Positions 48,801-60,655 are shown, counted from the stretch's first letter. The stretch is 64,000 nt of DNA from Deroplatys truncata (GCA_030765065.1 CM060978.1:109363192-109427191), one strand, 5' to 3'. Notes: generated by a model not told the origin, from the letters alone. Program-made: numbers and translations.

Positions 48801-49250
48801 GAAAAGATAGAATCAGACGACTGAAAAATTCAATGTCATCACTGGGATTTGAAGCACGGGTCTCCCGGTTTCCGTCCGGTTGCTCTAAGCACTGAGCTAC
48901 AATGGCAACATACGGGCATGACATTAAATTCCCCAACTGATTCGCATTTCTCCCGGTAAACCACACAAGGAGATCTCAAACTGTATTGAGATGGCATACT
49001 CCAAAGACGACTTACAATGCTGTAAGTACTTTTAACAAGTATATTAAAAGCACCGGAAAATGCGAATCAGTTGGGGAATTTAGTGTAGTGGCATGTTGCC
49101 ATGGTAGCTCAGTGGTTAGAGCAACCAGACGTAAACCGGGAGAGCCATTGTTCAAATCCCAGCGATGGCATTGAGTTTTTCAATCGACTGATTCTACCTT
49201 TCCAACCTTGTACAACACACCGCTTGTGCGGAAGAACAATTAATTCCAGC
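48801..49250. mobile_element. Head-to-head tRNA-like element, copy 2, giant hairpin
   Basis: The left tRNA-like unit is on the minus strand (about 48834-48912). The right unit is on the plus strand (about 49096-49170) and has an excellent A box (tagctcagtggtt) and B box (gttcaaatccc). In this copy the inverted arms are long. Positions 48801-48963 pair with 49053-49207, leaving a loop of about 90 bp, because the flank 'cgaatcagttggggaattta' is also present in both orientations. The family tail (acaacacaccgcttgtgcgg, gaacaattaattcc) follows on the right. Divergent Pol III transcription from both heads would be possible if the promoters are active. Confidence 0.82.
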
Positions 49251-49389
49251 ACTTGTGCTTATTACCATTATAATACATGTTTCAATTACATACTGTTACA
49301 CATATCCTTATTTATTACTGTGGCTCTTTTTATATTTATATAGGCACAAAAATACTGCTACAACTATATAAAAATGTATATATCATTAA

Positions 49390-49755
49390 AACACAAATTT
49401 TATGTCCAACAAAAATTTTGTGGCGTTAAGCCTTTTCAAAACATTTTCTGTTATAGTTTGAATGTTCAAATACTTATACTTTTATCATATGACAAGTCGT
49501 TGTTTGTTTTTTCGCATGGTCATACAGAGAGCAAGGAATTTTAAAGCCGTAGCGATTCACTTTTTAAAAATCTGACTGTCGTTTTAGCCTACTGTATCCT
49601 TCTTATACATACATAGAAATGTATAACGAAAGTTTAACTCGATTAACAAGAAATAAACAGGAATTTATCTCATTTAACAAGAAATAAATAGATGACTGGC
49701 GTTTTGTAAAATGGTTTGTAGAATGGTTACTAGAGGTGGTCATGTGAATGCATCA
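49390..49755 (-). mobile_element. ACTTTC-family fragment, 5' half, variant subfamily
   Basis: Closely resembles the fragment at 62.2 kb, with shared blocks 'tttttgtggc', 'tagcctactgtat', 'cataca' and 'gtttgtagaa'. It ends ggtggtcatgtgaatg, which is the family's outer sequence. The rest of the element is missing. Confidence 0.6.
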
Positions 49756-51340
49756 CAGATTTTTTTTTCTTGAGTTTGTTCAGTTTTCAGGGTAACAAAA
49801 TAAGGTATATTTATAAGTAGTATTACTGACGTTTTGCTTAAAAAGAGCAGAAATTCTGTTGTGAAATGAAAATTGTTTGGCACCTTGCCAAATTCTTGCC
49901 CCATTCTTAATGTTATTTTCGTCTTAATATTATAATTATTATATATTTTATGAATTTTTGCAGATTTTTTAAAGAAATACGCAATATTTCTAAAAAGATT
50001 TTAAATTATCCACAATTTTGTCTCACCAGAAGCTCTGGTATTGCTCGTGATCACTTTACTGCAAACCTTTACGGATGCCTCTCTCCAGAACACACAAAGG
50101 ATATCTATGCTAATGCAATATGAGAAAACTGCCTGCTACCTAAAAACAATATCGAGAGAGCAATGTTGAAGGCCAAAGAAGCAGTTAATGCCCATATACT
50201 TTACCACTTCACAACCGTCTGAGCTTATCATAAAATTCTGCTGTTTAGAGGTCACACAAAACTGGCACCGGAAGACCACAGATGGGGAGCAACCGTAGCC
50301 CAACTTTGTAAGAGTAAATACTTGTTCGCAGAATCAGACGCAGAACTTTGTTTCTCTGGATTAAGTTTCATTTGACCCAGAGCAGTTTAATCTTTACTTC
50401 TTGTTTTGCAACCTGTGGTCCATTGCAACCCATATTTTCCTTGAACGACGTTACCTACTACCCGAGTTTTGTACGCAGCTTGTACTGAGTTTTTAAGTAC
50501 ATGTATCCATGTTAGCCTTCATAGGCTGTTTTTTAGGGTCCTGTGTCTTCTCTCGGGTACACTTACCTATGCATAGCTTAAAGAGAATGAGTTTATGTAA
50601 GTAATTATAACACAGATTGAGCTGCGGGTAGCGGCGTGCCTAACAGCCGCATCATCGGTTTCACTGATAAAGTTTATGGATTCCATAGCACATAACCTCC
50701 AAGTACACGAGCGAATATTCGCTCCAGGCATGTCAGACACGGTTCCAGAAATCTTCTTATTGAAACAAAAAGGTGTATAGTTTCGCATAAGGAATTTTCT
50801 AGGGTGTGTAACAGTGCTTCTTAAAATGTCCCAGCTGGCTCTCCCTTTTGCGAGCTCTGTGATTATCATGCAGCTTTTATAAATATTTCTCTCACTAACA
50901 CTTATATTTGAGGTTAATGTAATAGTAATTTATCTTATAAGGATAAAATTGAGGTATTACGGATGAATTGGGATGTTTTCGGTCGAAGCTAAGCATGCCC
51001 AAAAAAATTACTGACTTCCTCGGTTTGGCTAATTCTAGGATGCACATGGGGCATTGTTTACATCCTACGTCTGCTAAGCAATTGACGAATGCAGGTCTTT
51101 TTTTCATATCTTTCCTTCCATTTGCTTTGTACTTTCCTATCGCTTCGTTACGTTTATCTGAGGTATCTTTTGGAAGTTCGCATTCATATAAATCTCGTTC
51201 CGTTTCTATCCATAAGCTTGTTCCTGCGTGGATCCCCGCAATGAGCGTTAGTGCGTTTATCAACTTCAATATTACATATATTTTTATTTATAAGTGTTTA
51301 TTTATTAAAAAATAATGACATTTTACATACTATATTAATA
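49756..51340. other. Spacer containing one Cys-motif reading frame
   Basis: Apart from the frame at 50895-51269 (listed separately) nothing is recognised. A slightly G+C-richer patch at 50620-50830 has a 100-codon minus-strand frame without known motifs. Confidence 0.4.
50895..51269 (-). CDS. Hypothetical Cys-containing secretory-like frame
   Basis: The frame is open for 125 codons on the minus strand. Its N-terminus reads KLINALTLIAGIHAG (hydrophobic, signal-like). A charged segment follows (DLYECELPKDTSDKRNEA), then a cysteine cluster, NCLADVGCKQCPMC. The leading codon is TTG, and no in-frame ATG lies between it and the upstream stop, so it would need a spliced upstream exon. The cluster loosely recalls small secreted insect proteins, but I cannot place it in a family. 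The last 30 residues are A+T-driven and probably run into an intron or untranslated DNA. Confidence 0.22.
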   Translation of the reverse strand: MKLINALTLIAGIHAGTSLWIETERDLYECELPKDTSDKRNEAIGKYKANGRKDMKKRPAFVNCLADVGCKQCPMCILELAKPRKSVIFLGMLSFDRKHPNSSVIPQFYPYKINYYYINLKYKC

Positions 51341-51580
51341 TAAGGACCCGTGAACGGGAAGTCCACGGTTCAAATTCTGACAAAACCGACCGACTAAGGT
51401 TTTTCCGTTTTCTCCCTGTCCTCACAACTGGCAAATGCCGAGGAGGTATCCTAAACTTAGGCCTGGAGCGTTTCCTTTCCAAATTATCATTTCATTTCAT
51501 TTCATGTATCTTCAGTTTCCGCTGCCTGTGGTGCCATATGTATTAACAACGGACGTTAAACACTATAAGAAAAAACAAAT
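51341..51580 (+). mobile_element. tRNA-derived SINE fragment
   Basis: A B box (cggttcaaattctgac) lies at about 51365-51380 and only part of the tRNA head precedes it. The body includes 'gtttttccgttttctcc' and 'aacttaggcctgga'. Four catttcattt-type repeats follow at 51489-51504. The copy is 5'-truncated or decayed. Confidence 0.5.
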
Positions 51581-51749
51581 AACATAGTATGAAATCAAAT
51601 GTTGTGCGTTACAAGATTTGAAAGCTATTTTACGCATTCATTTCGAAATTCTGGCCTAACTTTCCCTTGTTTGCCTGTGAAATCACTAAGTCAAGTTGAC
51701 CATGTTTTATTTATATGCTGGTGAAAGCAGTGTCCCTTTTGTGAGATTA

Positions 51750-52449
51750 AGGCTGGTTCACAATACCCCGAGAACAGCAACCAAAACGGAAACGAGAATG
51801 AGAAGTTGATTTTGCGCATTGGGATTTCATTTGTTTTTAACTGACCAATTATATTTTTTCACCCGCTTCAAATTCAGCCAACATAATGCGGGTTAGTCAC
51901 TCAAAATTCGATGGAATAAACATTATCTAAATGTAGATTATTAGCATTTCCGATTCCTCTAGTCGTACCAAGCTTTGCTTCATTTGTTTAATGGCATACG
52001 TTAAAGTTGTTTGTTGTTATTTGTTAACTTCTACCGGTTTTTGCTGTTGCTTTTTATCTTTTGTCATTGTTTTTAGTTGAATATAAGTCAACTAAAAGTA
52101 ACTCTTTCACGAGAAGAACCAATGCTCAATGGATCTGCGGATGTCAGGATCTGAGGTTAGGAAGCACACATGTTACTAATTTCTTCCAGTTCCATGCTTC
52201 CAGCTTGCTACTATAGAGAGCATTAGCCGTTGTTTCATGCCACGGCCGCCTCTACAGTGCACCATATGGATCTAATATGTCGTGACCAGGAACGAGAACG
52301 AGAAAGTTAAAACTTGTCTAAGTCGTCTTTCCGTTCCCGGGTCCCGGGAAAGCTTTCCGTCGATTGTGAACGCTCCCATTAGAATACACGTATTTCAACT
52401 TTTTTCGTTCTCGTCCTGATTACCGTTCTCGGTTGTTGTGAACCAGCCT
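51750..52449. mobile_element. PIF/Harbinger-like non-autonomous element, copy 2
   Basis: The ends are identical to those at 16.3 kb (aggctggttcacaa and its inverse) and again flanked by TTA on both sides (51747-51749 and 52450-52452). Inside, the 'ccgagaac' and 'cgttctcgg' stretches extend the imperfect inverted repeat to about 45 bp. The body aligns with copy 1 throughout ('cgcattgggatttcat', 'ctgaccaat', 'ctagtcgtacca'). A 'cgggtcccgggaaagc' segment in the right part is only partly present in copy 1. Confidence 0.85.
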
Positions 52450-52452
52450 TTA

Positions 52453-53339
52453 CAGAACTGTTTGTAAGGTCGAAGTGAGACATAGTGTGAAAGTAAATAA
52501 ATGAGAGGATTTCACATTTATACAGTAAATAATGTCAAAACATTGCAGGATATTGGCCCAAGTAAGAATGCAAACTGAAACACATATTTTAGAAAAGTAT
52601 GTCAAGAAATCTTTAACAGAAAGCTGTTGTTCAAACCGAAAGTGTTGTCCTGAAGGAAAATTTAAATAAACATATAGCTAACTGAATGACTTTCATTCAC
52701 ATTAATTTATCTCGAAGTTTATAAAATGATTTGAATTGATATATTTCACTTTTGCCAGCCACTTTTATAAATCATGCGTGAATTTACAAGAATACGGGAC
52801 ACTGGGGCTTTTTATTTTTGTATTCGTCTAGTTGTCATTTAAAACAGCATTAATACAAGCAAATGGAATTGTGACCCTCGTGCTTAAAACGCCAGGACTA
52901 AACATAATTTCCGTATTAAAATAATTAGCAAAAATACAGTTAACAGGTATCCTTTTGTTATCAGGGCGATTTGCTCAATAAATTAGTAAGAAATATAAAA
53001 ACGTAACAAATATGCATTTCAATATGATTAAAATAATAAATACTAAGGAATGTAATGTTTTCCAGTGTGATTCAAGTGATATATAAATTACAATTCAACG
53101 GGTCTTTGCCCAACGTATTGTGAAAGCATGTAGAATCATATTCCCGGATGCTGCGCTAGTGATTGCTAGCATTGAATCCTTGCATTTGAATGGTTTAGCT
53201 CGAGCAGAGTTTACATTGCTAAAGAAAAATTATATTTAAAGTGAGTTAATATAAGCTTAGCATAGATAATCCTGCGAACTTCTTAACATCCAGTCGCCCA
53301 GCTCCCAGCTTTGTATTCCGAATTTTTTAAATTACGCCA
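52453..53339. other. A+T-rich spacer
   Basis: No feature recognised. Confidence 0.5.
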
Positions 53340-54110
53340 ATTGTGTAAAACATCACGACATTCAGATTTTCCCAGATGGATCAAAAATATGTGGGGAAGG
53401 CATTATGGATAAAGTTGGATGTGTTTTTGTGGTATTCTCTGAAGGCCAAGAATTAACTCGCAGATGAACAGATTATCGCCGGAGTGTTTCATTGTTCAAA
53501 TGGAACTTTTGGCAATTAAGGAAGCACTGATATGAACAGAATCTCAAAGTTTCAATGGTTGCATCATCTACAATGATTCTCAAACCGCTCTTAAATCTAT
53601 AAACAATAAATTTAATCTAAATGCTTTGGCCTGTAGAAATTAAAAACCGTTTGATATCACATAAAAATCACATTTATTTATGTTGGCTTAGAGAATATAC
53701 TGGACTGATAGGAAATGAAAGAGCTGACCAACTAACAAAATGTGTTGCTGCTTTCAGTTTGAGCTTCAGTTATACTTTGTCCTTCTTCGTTTACAAAGAG
53801 GAAAATTAACGAATTAATAATAGTCATATGGAATAATCAGTGGATCAGCAGTATAAAAGGAGAAGTTACAAGAAGGACGTTTTTTTCTTACAGTCAACAT
53901 TCGCTCAAACACTCAAAAATTCATGCCATATTTTAGATCTACAGAATTTGCATCAGGACATGGAAATTTTGTATTACATTCTGAAATATTTAAATTACAG
54001 AAATAGAATGGAAAGTTATGTATCTGTCATAAGAAATGAACAGTTGAACATCTTTTGTTTCATTGTCCTATTTTTGAAAGAAGATACCTCTTGGCTGGAC
54101 ATTTAAACTA
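53340..54110 (+). pseudogene. Non-LTR retrotransposon 3' end with RNase H domain
   Basis: Broken frames read FPDGSKICGEG and VGCVFVVF (the first RNase H strand, with its Asp in place), then IYNDSQTALKSINN at about 53567-53608 (the DSQ.AL block). Next come LCWLREYTGLIGNERADQLTK at 53681-53743 (the W..GH.G..GNE.AD.LAK block). About 170 bp further on is SGHGNF, then CICHKK, then VEHLLFHCPIFERR (a TGHG.F / C.C...ET.EH....CP ending). This order is typical of Jockey/I-type elements whose second ORF ends in RNase H. The reverse transcriptase is missing, so the copy is 5'-truncated, and stops and shifts have disabled the rest. In the third block the His of 'GH' is replaced. Confidence 0.75.
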
Positions 54111-55868
54111 GTGTGCCATTAATTCACAGAAACCATTATTTACTGATTGTAATAAAGGTTGCTGCTACTTTAATTTTTACAATTTTATTTGTTATATATT
54201 TCAACATTTATAGTTAATTTATTAAACAACAATTTCTTTCAATTTTATGTATATTTGAAATCCTAAATGTCAGCATTGCACATACAGAACGTGTTTAATT
54301 TCAAAAATTCTATTTATAGTTTTAAGTTGTTATTTAGTTACTAGAAATAATGAAATTTGACATGTATTGTTAACTTAAACTGTGACATTAAACCTGTGTA
54401 TAATTTACCTATAACCCTAATGTACTTTATGTAAAATAGGGCTAGGGAAATTGCAAAAGAATAAATTAACAATGTGAGAAAATCGTTTGCGTGTTATTAC
54501 TTACATTATTATTCTATTATTTTATTTATTTGTTTCTATAATTATTTTATTATTTCTCTGGTTTATTTTCCTCTGAGTTAAGTTGTATGTTCCTCCTTAA
54601 AAATCTCATATCCCCCTAGTTTATGACGACCAGTTGTTAGATGTTTTAGTGCATATATTAATCAAAACACGACAAACAACTTTTCTCCCTTTGTGGTTTA
54701 TTTTACTGCACATTTTTTTTATAAAATTTAAAAAAATTAACATATTTATATGTCGTTTGCAGTCATGAAGTTCTGAAACTGGTAATTGCCAGTAATGATG
54801 TAATTAAGCTTTGCCAACCAAAAACAGCACTCATATGCTCTTTGCCTCCAAAATGAAGTGGCTTTATTCTTAAAATGTTTCCTTTTTAGCTGCAATCAGT
54901 ACCCATGTTGTTAACGATACACAGCACATTATGCACATTCCTGAGATATATTTACAAGATTCCCTGATAATATTTAACCTCCTTCGGTACAATTTTCCGT
55001 AAACAACATACAGTTAACTCCTTACTGTTGTATTTATCAAGCTTATAGTTTAAAATATTACATGCTGGGTAGATGATCTAAAACGTTCACATGAAAATCG
55101 AATTAATTTTGAGTACCCAGCACGTACAATGAGGGGGCGTATACTTACTTGGCTGCGGAGGACCGTGATGGGGAGGTTTGAGGAAGGCGTGGGTTTTTAC
55201 TGCAGAAAATCCGTAACACAAATCTACTTACACATTCCTAAATTTATTTCCTACATTATCAAAAATAGAAGGTGGGAGGAGATGTCCACCGATCCAAAGA
55301 CCAACTTACACACGCGGTCCGTTACTCACGGAATCCTGAGACAGACGCTATCCCCCACTACTCTGGCTAGCAAAGCTATTAGCTAAGAGTGACGTAAACA
55401 ACAATGGAATGACAATGTAGAACAATAATGTAACCCCCCCAAATTATTAATGCGCCACAACATGTAACGCAATATTGCTTTTTCGTTAACTTACTAAATT
55501 CAGAGCCATGAACTCAGATAAAAGCATATAAAACTATACACCGCACATTAAAATGTAAAACAAGAGTTATCCTTTCGTCTTTCGGCAAATTAAGGTTTTT
55601 TTTCAGATTTACTCATTAGATCTTAGCTTTCCAATCTAGGAATATTTCAAATGAAATTTTATCTGTGTTCTTTTGGCTGTTAGGAAGATGAAATTACTAA
55701 CTACTATGACGTTGTGCTGTAATCTGGGAAACCATTCCTCTTGTCTCCAAAATCATTTTTCTATTATGTTTCCCTATTCCAAATGAAAACTCAATTCTAA
55801 ACATTCTAAAGATAACGTTAATTGTTCTTCCACATATGCCGTGAATAAGATAAAGTTGGAAGTCTAGA
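54111..55868. other. A+T-rich spacer
   Basis: The first few hundred bases may be the 3' untranslated part of the retrotransposon fragment. An 85-codon frame at 55129-55386 lies in less A+T-rich DNA but has no known motif. Confidence 0.45.
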
Positions 55869-56280
55869 ATTAGAACTGAAAAATTCAGTGTCATAGCCGG
55901 GATTTGAATCATGAATCCTCGGCTTTCCGTGCCGCTGCTCTGACCAATTAGCCCGGGACTTTGGCCTACACACGGCATGTTTAAAAGAATAATTAATTAT
56001 CATGATGGACTTAATAGTGGTTAACTATTAAACTTGGGACTTAAGCGTACTTTACGAAATTGTAATTGCTATTGGTGTATGTTATCTCAAAATAAATTTG
56101 AGAAACGCATTGTGGTTTACCGGGGAAAGTGTGAGAGTTTGGAAAATGTAATATCTACCCGCATGTTGCCATAGTAGCTGAGTTGGTCAGAGCAACGGAA
56201 CAGAAAGCCGAAGATCCTGGTTCGAATCCTAGCTGTAGCATTGAATTTTTCGGTCTGATTCTACCTTTCGATTTTTGAAA
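55869..56280. mobile_element. Head-to-head tRNA-like element, copy 3
   Basis: The left unit is on the minus strand (55883-55955; inverse B box in ccgggatttgaatcatg). The right unit is on the plus strand (about 56163-56240; tagctgagttggtcagag A box, ggttcgaatcct B box). The centre carries the family's 'cacacggcatgtttaaaaga', 'aatagtggttaactatt' and 'tgtggtttaccggggaa' blocks. The outer ends read 'gaactgaaaaattca' and 'tgaatttttcgg', again inverted. Confidence 0.8.
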
Positions 56281-57551
56281 TCAATTTTTACCTGTCTAGA
56301 TGTAAATTGTATTGTTTTCTAATATATCCAACATTGTCATGTATTTTTACCATTTGTGAGGAATTTGGCCCCGATGACATCCAGCACGGTTTCGTTTTGG
56401 ATGAGCACATTATTTGAAGAAATATTTCTTCTTACTTCAGCATTTTTGTAGCAGTGCATTCTGGGAATGTAGTTATGATTTGAACTAACTTACACGATTA
56501 AAAGACAATTCTGATATGACTTGTGTTTTCTGTCGTGACTGATCATTTTCTCAAACCTGGCATAATTTCTTGGATCCCAACACATGTATGTAGAGCTTTG
56601 AGCTCTACTACGAGTGGAAAACCTTGCCCTGCCTTACCTCACTCCCCTCCCCACCGCTCTTCAGCTGTCTTGAAATGTCTCCTTAGTATTGTTCGCAAAA
56701 GCCTAAAACTGATAACGGAGAATATTGAAGGTTCGGCTTCATCTTCCTTTGTTGGTCCCTTACGTAAATGAAGTCGCGTACCAGTTAGATTTATGACATC
56801 ATCTTCAGCAGGGCATTTCAGTTGAGAAACTAAGAATACCAGACGATCCAATGGCGCCGGCAGCTGTTACATAAGACATACATAGGGCACAGAATGCATA
56901 CAGTTACAGAGTTTAAAGGGTAATGTGTTCCCTTTATTGATTCTCTCTGAATTAGCGGCAGTCTCATTGACATTGTCCCTTAAACAAAGAAAACCCTTTG
57001 TACTCTCTCGTGTTTGAATGGTTGTCTATATTTGCTTTCCAACGGGCGCTAACGGGCCACCTGGTACACTTGTGTTATTCGTTATCTGCCGAGTTCTCTC
57101 TCACCCTTTCATTCTGTACTCTTTTGTATGTTAAGAAACGGATTTAAAGGAGAAAAGACAACAGAAGAGAAGTAAAATGCCGGACGAATTCTAGCAACCG
57201 ATGCGATGACCATCCGGAACTGGATAGGGCCGAACAACAAGATCCTCAGAGCAGTAACAAGACTGGCAGTACATGGATATCACCACAAGATCTGCAGAAG
57301 AACAGTATCACGACCCATCAACAAGCCCGCAAGATACCATTTCAGTGAATGTGTAAAGAGAACAAAATCGCTGCTGGAATGTAGCAGAGACCATTTGTGC
57401 GTATTTCTTCTTAATATTATTTTATGTTAACATCGTGTTTTAAAAAAACTGCCTTTTTCTGGATTGCAATAAAAGTTAAATATAATATCAATGCATCAAT
57501 TCAATAAAAACAACAAATGAAAAAACTGATAAAGGCTTTAATCCTTTACAA
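56281..57551. other. Spacer, no recognised gene
   Basis: Some segments (56580-56680 and 57180-57380) are less A+T-rich. The 74-codon plus frame at 57206 and the 70-codon minus frame at 56851 show no conserved motif. Confidence 0.4.
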
Positions 57552-57707
57552 CAGAGGTGGCGAAAACGTGACTCGCGAGTTATTTTGACTCGCAGACGCC
57601 GTTCCCTCTCTGCAACAGGTCCCTTTGTTTTCCACATGCTGTTGAGTGATGTAGTGCGTGTTGCATATTTGGTGACTCGCGGAAGGAAGTCGTTTTCGCC
57701 ACCCTTG
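57552..57707. mobile_element. 156-bp hAT-like miniature element
   Basis: The ends read cagaggtggcgaaaacg and, inverted, caaggtggcg-like cgttttcgccacccttg, a 17-bp inverted repeat with two mismatches. An exact 8-bp direct duplication, ctttacaa, flanks it (57544-57551 and 57708-57715). CAG-type ends with an 8-bp duplication identify the hAT superfamily. Inner 'gactcgcgagt' and 'gactcgcgg' also pair. There is no coding capacity. The intact duplication suggests a fairly recent insertion. Confidence 0.88.
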
Positions 57708-58505
57708 CTTTACAACACATGTGCTTTTGATTGTACTTTATTAAAAATTGTATTTCAGTACCTATAACATTTTCCTAGCCGCTATTTCATATAACTCTAT
57801 GAAATTCAACTTAAAGTAGTATTGGACTCAGAAATGTACCAGTAGCTTGAAATGCACTAACACATTATGTACTAATGTCGCAGTATTAATCTGGAAGTAT
57901 ATTTAAAATAACTGAAAAAGGATAAAGTTGTAAGTCACAGTTCATTATTGAATTGACACGTCGATATATTTTAAATGACCAGTAAAGCTAAGGGAGAAAT
58001 GGAAATATCAAGTACAACAGAGAATATTAGTGTGCAACAGAAAATTAAATTTTACTAACATAACTTTTCCAAAATTAAAAATTCACTAAGCTTTAATTTT
58101 CTACATTATTCAGCATAATTTTGTGCCTATTTTTATGAACTTTTGTGGGAAAGTTAATGTATTTAACCAACACTTCATAACAGATAAAAACCGAAAGTTT
58201 GAAACCTATTTGCAAATAAATGTGAACTAAAGCTACCTCATGCCTTTTAAGTTTCGGAACTATATTGTTTCCAGTGGTAAAAAGATAAACAGAGAGACAG
58301 AATTTATTAAACAAATGGTTTTTGAAAAAACTTAGCCAACAATTAATAAACGCGAATATTCATCATAACGAAGTACTTGTAAATAATAAAGCTTTCCAGA
58401 AACTAATTTGCTTGTAAAAGTTATTTATACAACATTTTTCACAAAACTGAATAATACGCGAAATGTTTTGATGGCGTTTTACTCCATTAATACTCTCTTT
58501 GAGAC
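57708..58505. other. A+T-rich spacer
   Basis: No feature recognised. Confidence 0.5.
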
Positions 58506-58800
58506 CAAGTGGGATGGGTCAGGCGGCAAAGTCTGTAGCCCGTATTCGAGAGGTCCTGGGTTCGATTCCCGGTGACCCCCCCCCACTCTATCTCTGGGCG
58601 TTTTCGTGGTTTTTCTCTTTCACGTTTCAGTTGTGTTTTCGTATCCTGCGGTGCTGAGGTGTCGGGTTGATGGGTGGATGCTTGGGCATTAGAAACATTT
58701 CTCCCAGTGAACACCAGAGTGCATTGTGCCGCTCTTTAGTCGCTTCGTCGCCCTCCCTCGGGAGTCTTCGCCTCTACTGGTGCGCGGGTGTTCAAACTGG
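58506..58800 (+). mobile_element. SINE-B copy
   Basis: The head at about 58506-58580 reads gggatgggtcaggcggcaaa (A-box side), cgtattcgagaggtc, then a perfect B box in gggttcgattcccgg. The body has 'gttttcgtggtttttc', then 'cttcgtcgccctccctcggg' and 'ggtgcgcgggtgttcaaa', which match the copy at 20.9-21.3 kb in reverse. A run of ten C residues follows the head. The element stops without a clear tail near 58800. Confidence 0.75.
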
Positions 58801-59615
58801 AAATATTAGACTGCCGCGCATCTATGTATCTCGTATTTAGACCACGTACGGCTCCTTCACCTTATCCCTGCCTTCTGAAGGATGTAACCACAATAGATCA
58901 AGTGGTCTTAGAGTGTGAGGTGTCTGCCTCCGATAAACACATCCTGCATTCTACCCTCTTTGAGTTAATTAAGAACTATAGCCTTAACTGGGAGTTTTAT
59001 TACATGTATTGCAAGCCAGTTAATAACCACCTATGTATGCAGTTACCTATTAATTGTACATGACCAGAATATCCAGGAGCGTAATTTCATTTTGTATGGG
59101 AGTGGGGCAAGATTGCCTGAAGCAGTGGTCCGAATTGTCATGTGAATTTTGACACATTTAACCTAAGTGAAAATCATCGTTTATGTTTTAAATGTGAAAT
59201 ATATGTATTAAAAGTACATTTTCAGTAATTTTTCTTTCGGTAGAGTGATAATAATCAGTAGCCTAATTATTTCGCATAACTTGAGTTGACCTCCCCCCCC
59301 CCATACTCTGAAATGACGCCCCTGAGAATATCAGTTCTCTACGATAAATGTTTCATACTTTATTAGATTTTACTTTTATTATCATTGCTTCCCATAATAA
59401 ATAAGCCATGGTGCTATATTTTTATCAGTGAAATGATTGCTCTTGGATGTGAGATAAAATGTTACTATCTAGTTGTTTAATTAGCTTTAAACCTTAAAGT
59501 ACACACACTTCAGGTTTTTTAACGACTAGGAATGTTTAATCCTCCTATACTAACTCATTATTATGAATACCGATTCAAATGAACGATAATCCATTTCTGT
59601 GTTGTCTCTCTGTCG
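58801..59615. other. Spacer
   Basis: A 91-codon plus frame at 58788-59063 begins inside the SINE and has no known motif. A C run at 59292-59302. Otherwise nothing recognised. Confidence 0.4.
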
Positions 59616-59890
59616 TCCTCCGTGGTCTAGGGGTACCATGCTAGCCGCTAGTTCCCGAGGTAGCGGGTTCAAATTCGACGGAGGGCGATGGATTTCTTCG
59701 GGCGTAAAAATCCTTATCGTGGTTACCTTCGGAAGGGAAGTAAAGCCCGTGGTTCCGTGTCGTAGATTTACGACACGTAAAGAACCTCAAGCCTGATAAA
59801 GAGACCTCTGACCAAAATTTGCGCCTTTCACGTCCAATACAGAATGGGACGCTAAGGATCATAGCAGTTAAAGAACGCCCATAAATAAAA
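59616..59890 (+). mobile_element. SINE-A copy, complete
   Basis: This is the best copy of the family. The head is a recognisable tRNA fold: acceptor tcctccg at 59616 pairs with cggagg near 59680, an A box in tggtctaggggt, an anticodon arm around gctagttcccgag, and a B box in gggttcaaattc. The body includes a palindromic 'ccttcggaaggg' and 'gtcgtagatttacgac', each able to form a small hairpin. The element ends in 'cccataaataaaa', a short AAAT-type tail. Transcription would be by Pol III, with an unidentified LINE supplying reverse transcription. Confidence 0.88.
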
Positions 59891-60311
59891 CTCAGTTTAC
59901 TTTAATTTAGCGTGTCACCCTCTGGTGACTTTGGAGCGCAGAGTTCTCGTGACTATTCAGGGTTTCCCTTCTCCTGGGAAAAGAAACTGGAGTAACTCTC
60001 AGCTCGTTGGATTCCAGAATTATTTGTCATCCAGTTTTCCTCAGCCTCCCTTTAGGCCTGACTCTTATTTCCTTTAAAAATATATATCACAAAGCACATG
60101 CAATTGTATTAATGTTTCAGATATGTTTTGGTTACTTACAGTAGAATGAATATTAAAAAGTTATACCGTTGCTATCATTCAAGTATGTACACAATTTACC
60201 AACGAAAAGTATAGTTCCGATCAAATAACAAGCATAAATAAGTAAAGCCTTACTAGTGTTTATATTTTTATTAACAGTTTTATTGGCAGTTTCCATACAT
60301 GTTATGCCGTG

Positions 60312-60313
<2 letters not shown>
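59891..60313. other. A+T-rich spacer
   Basis: No feature recognised. Confidence 0.45.

Positions 60314-60356
<43 letters not shown>
60314..60356. repeat. (AG)n microsatellite
   Basis: About 21 perfect AG units, followed by a further purine-rich tail to about 60390. Confidence 0.95.
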
Positions 60357-60358
<2 letters not shown>

Positions 60359-60499
60359 GGTTAAGAGAGAACTAAAGAGTGAGAGAGAAATAGAAGCATC
60401 TCCGCACAACATAATAGAACGAAGCAGCGGTTTTGCTAGCACCTATATATTTTGTAACTTATGTACCAAGTCTGTCATTTTGATAAGAATTGTGATGTA

Positions 60500-60618
60500 A
60501 AGTTTTTTACTATAGTAAACAGAAGTAGTATTGAATTCCACACAGAAATTCGATATGGAGATTACACGTTCTGAGATCCCTGAATAAAAAAAAATTAAAA
60601 AGGGCCTCTCTGTGTGTA

Positions 60619-60655
<37 letters not shown>

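Noticed and set aside
57206-57430. A 74-codon frame with mixed basic residues as a gene
   Set aside because: No recognisable motif or neighbouring exon, and the length is expected by chance.
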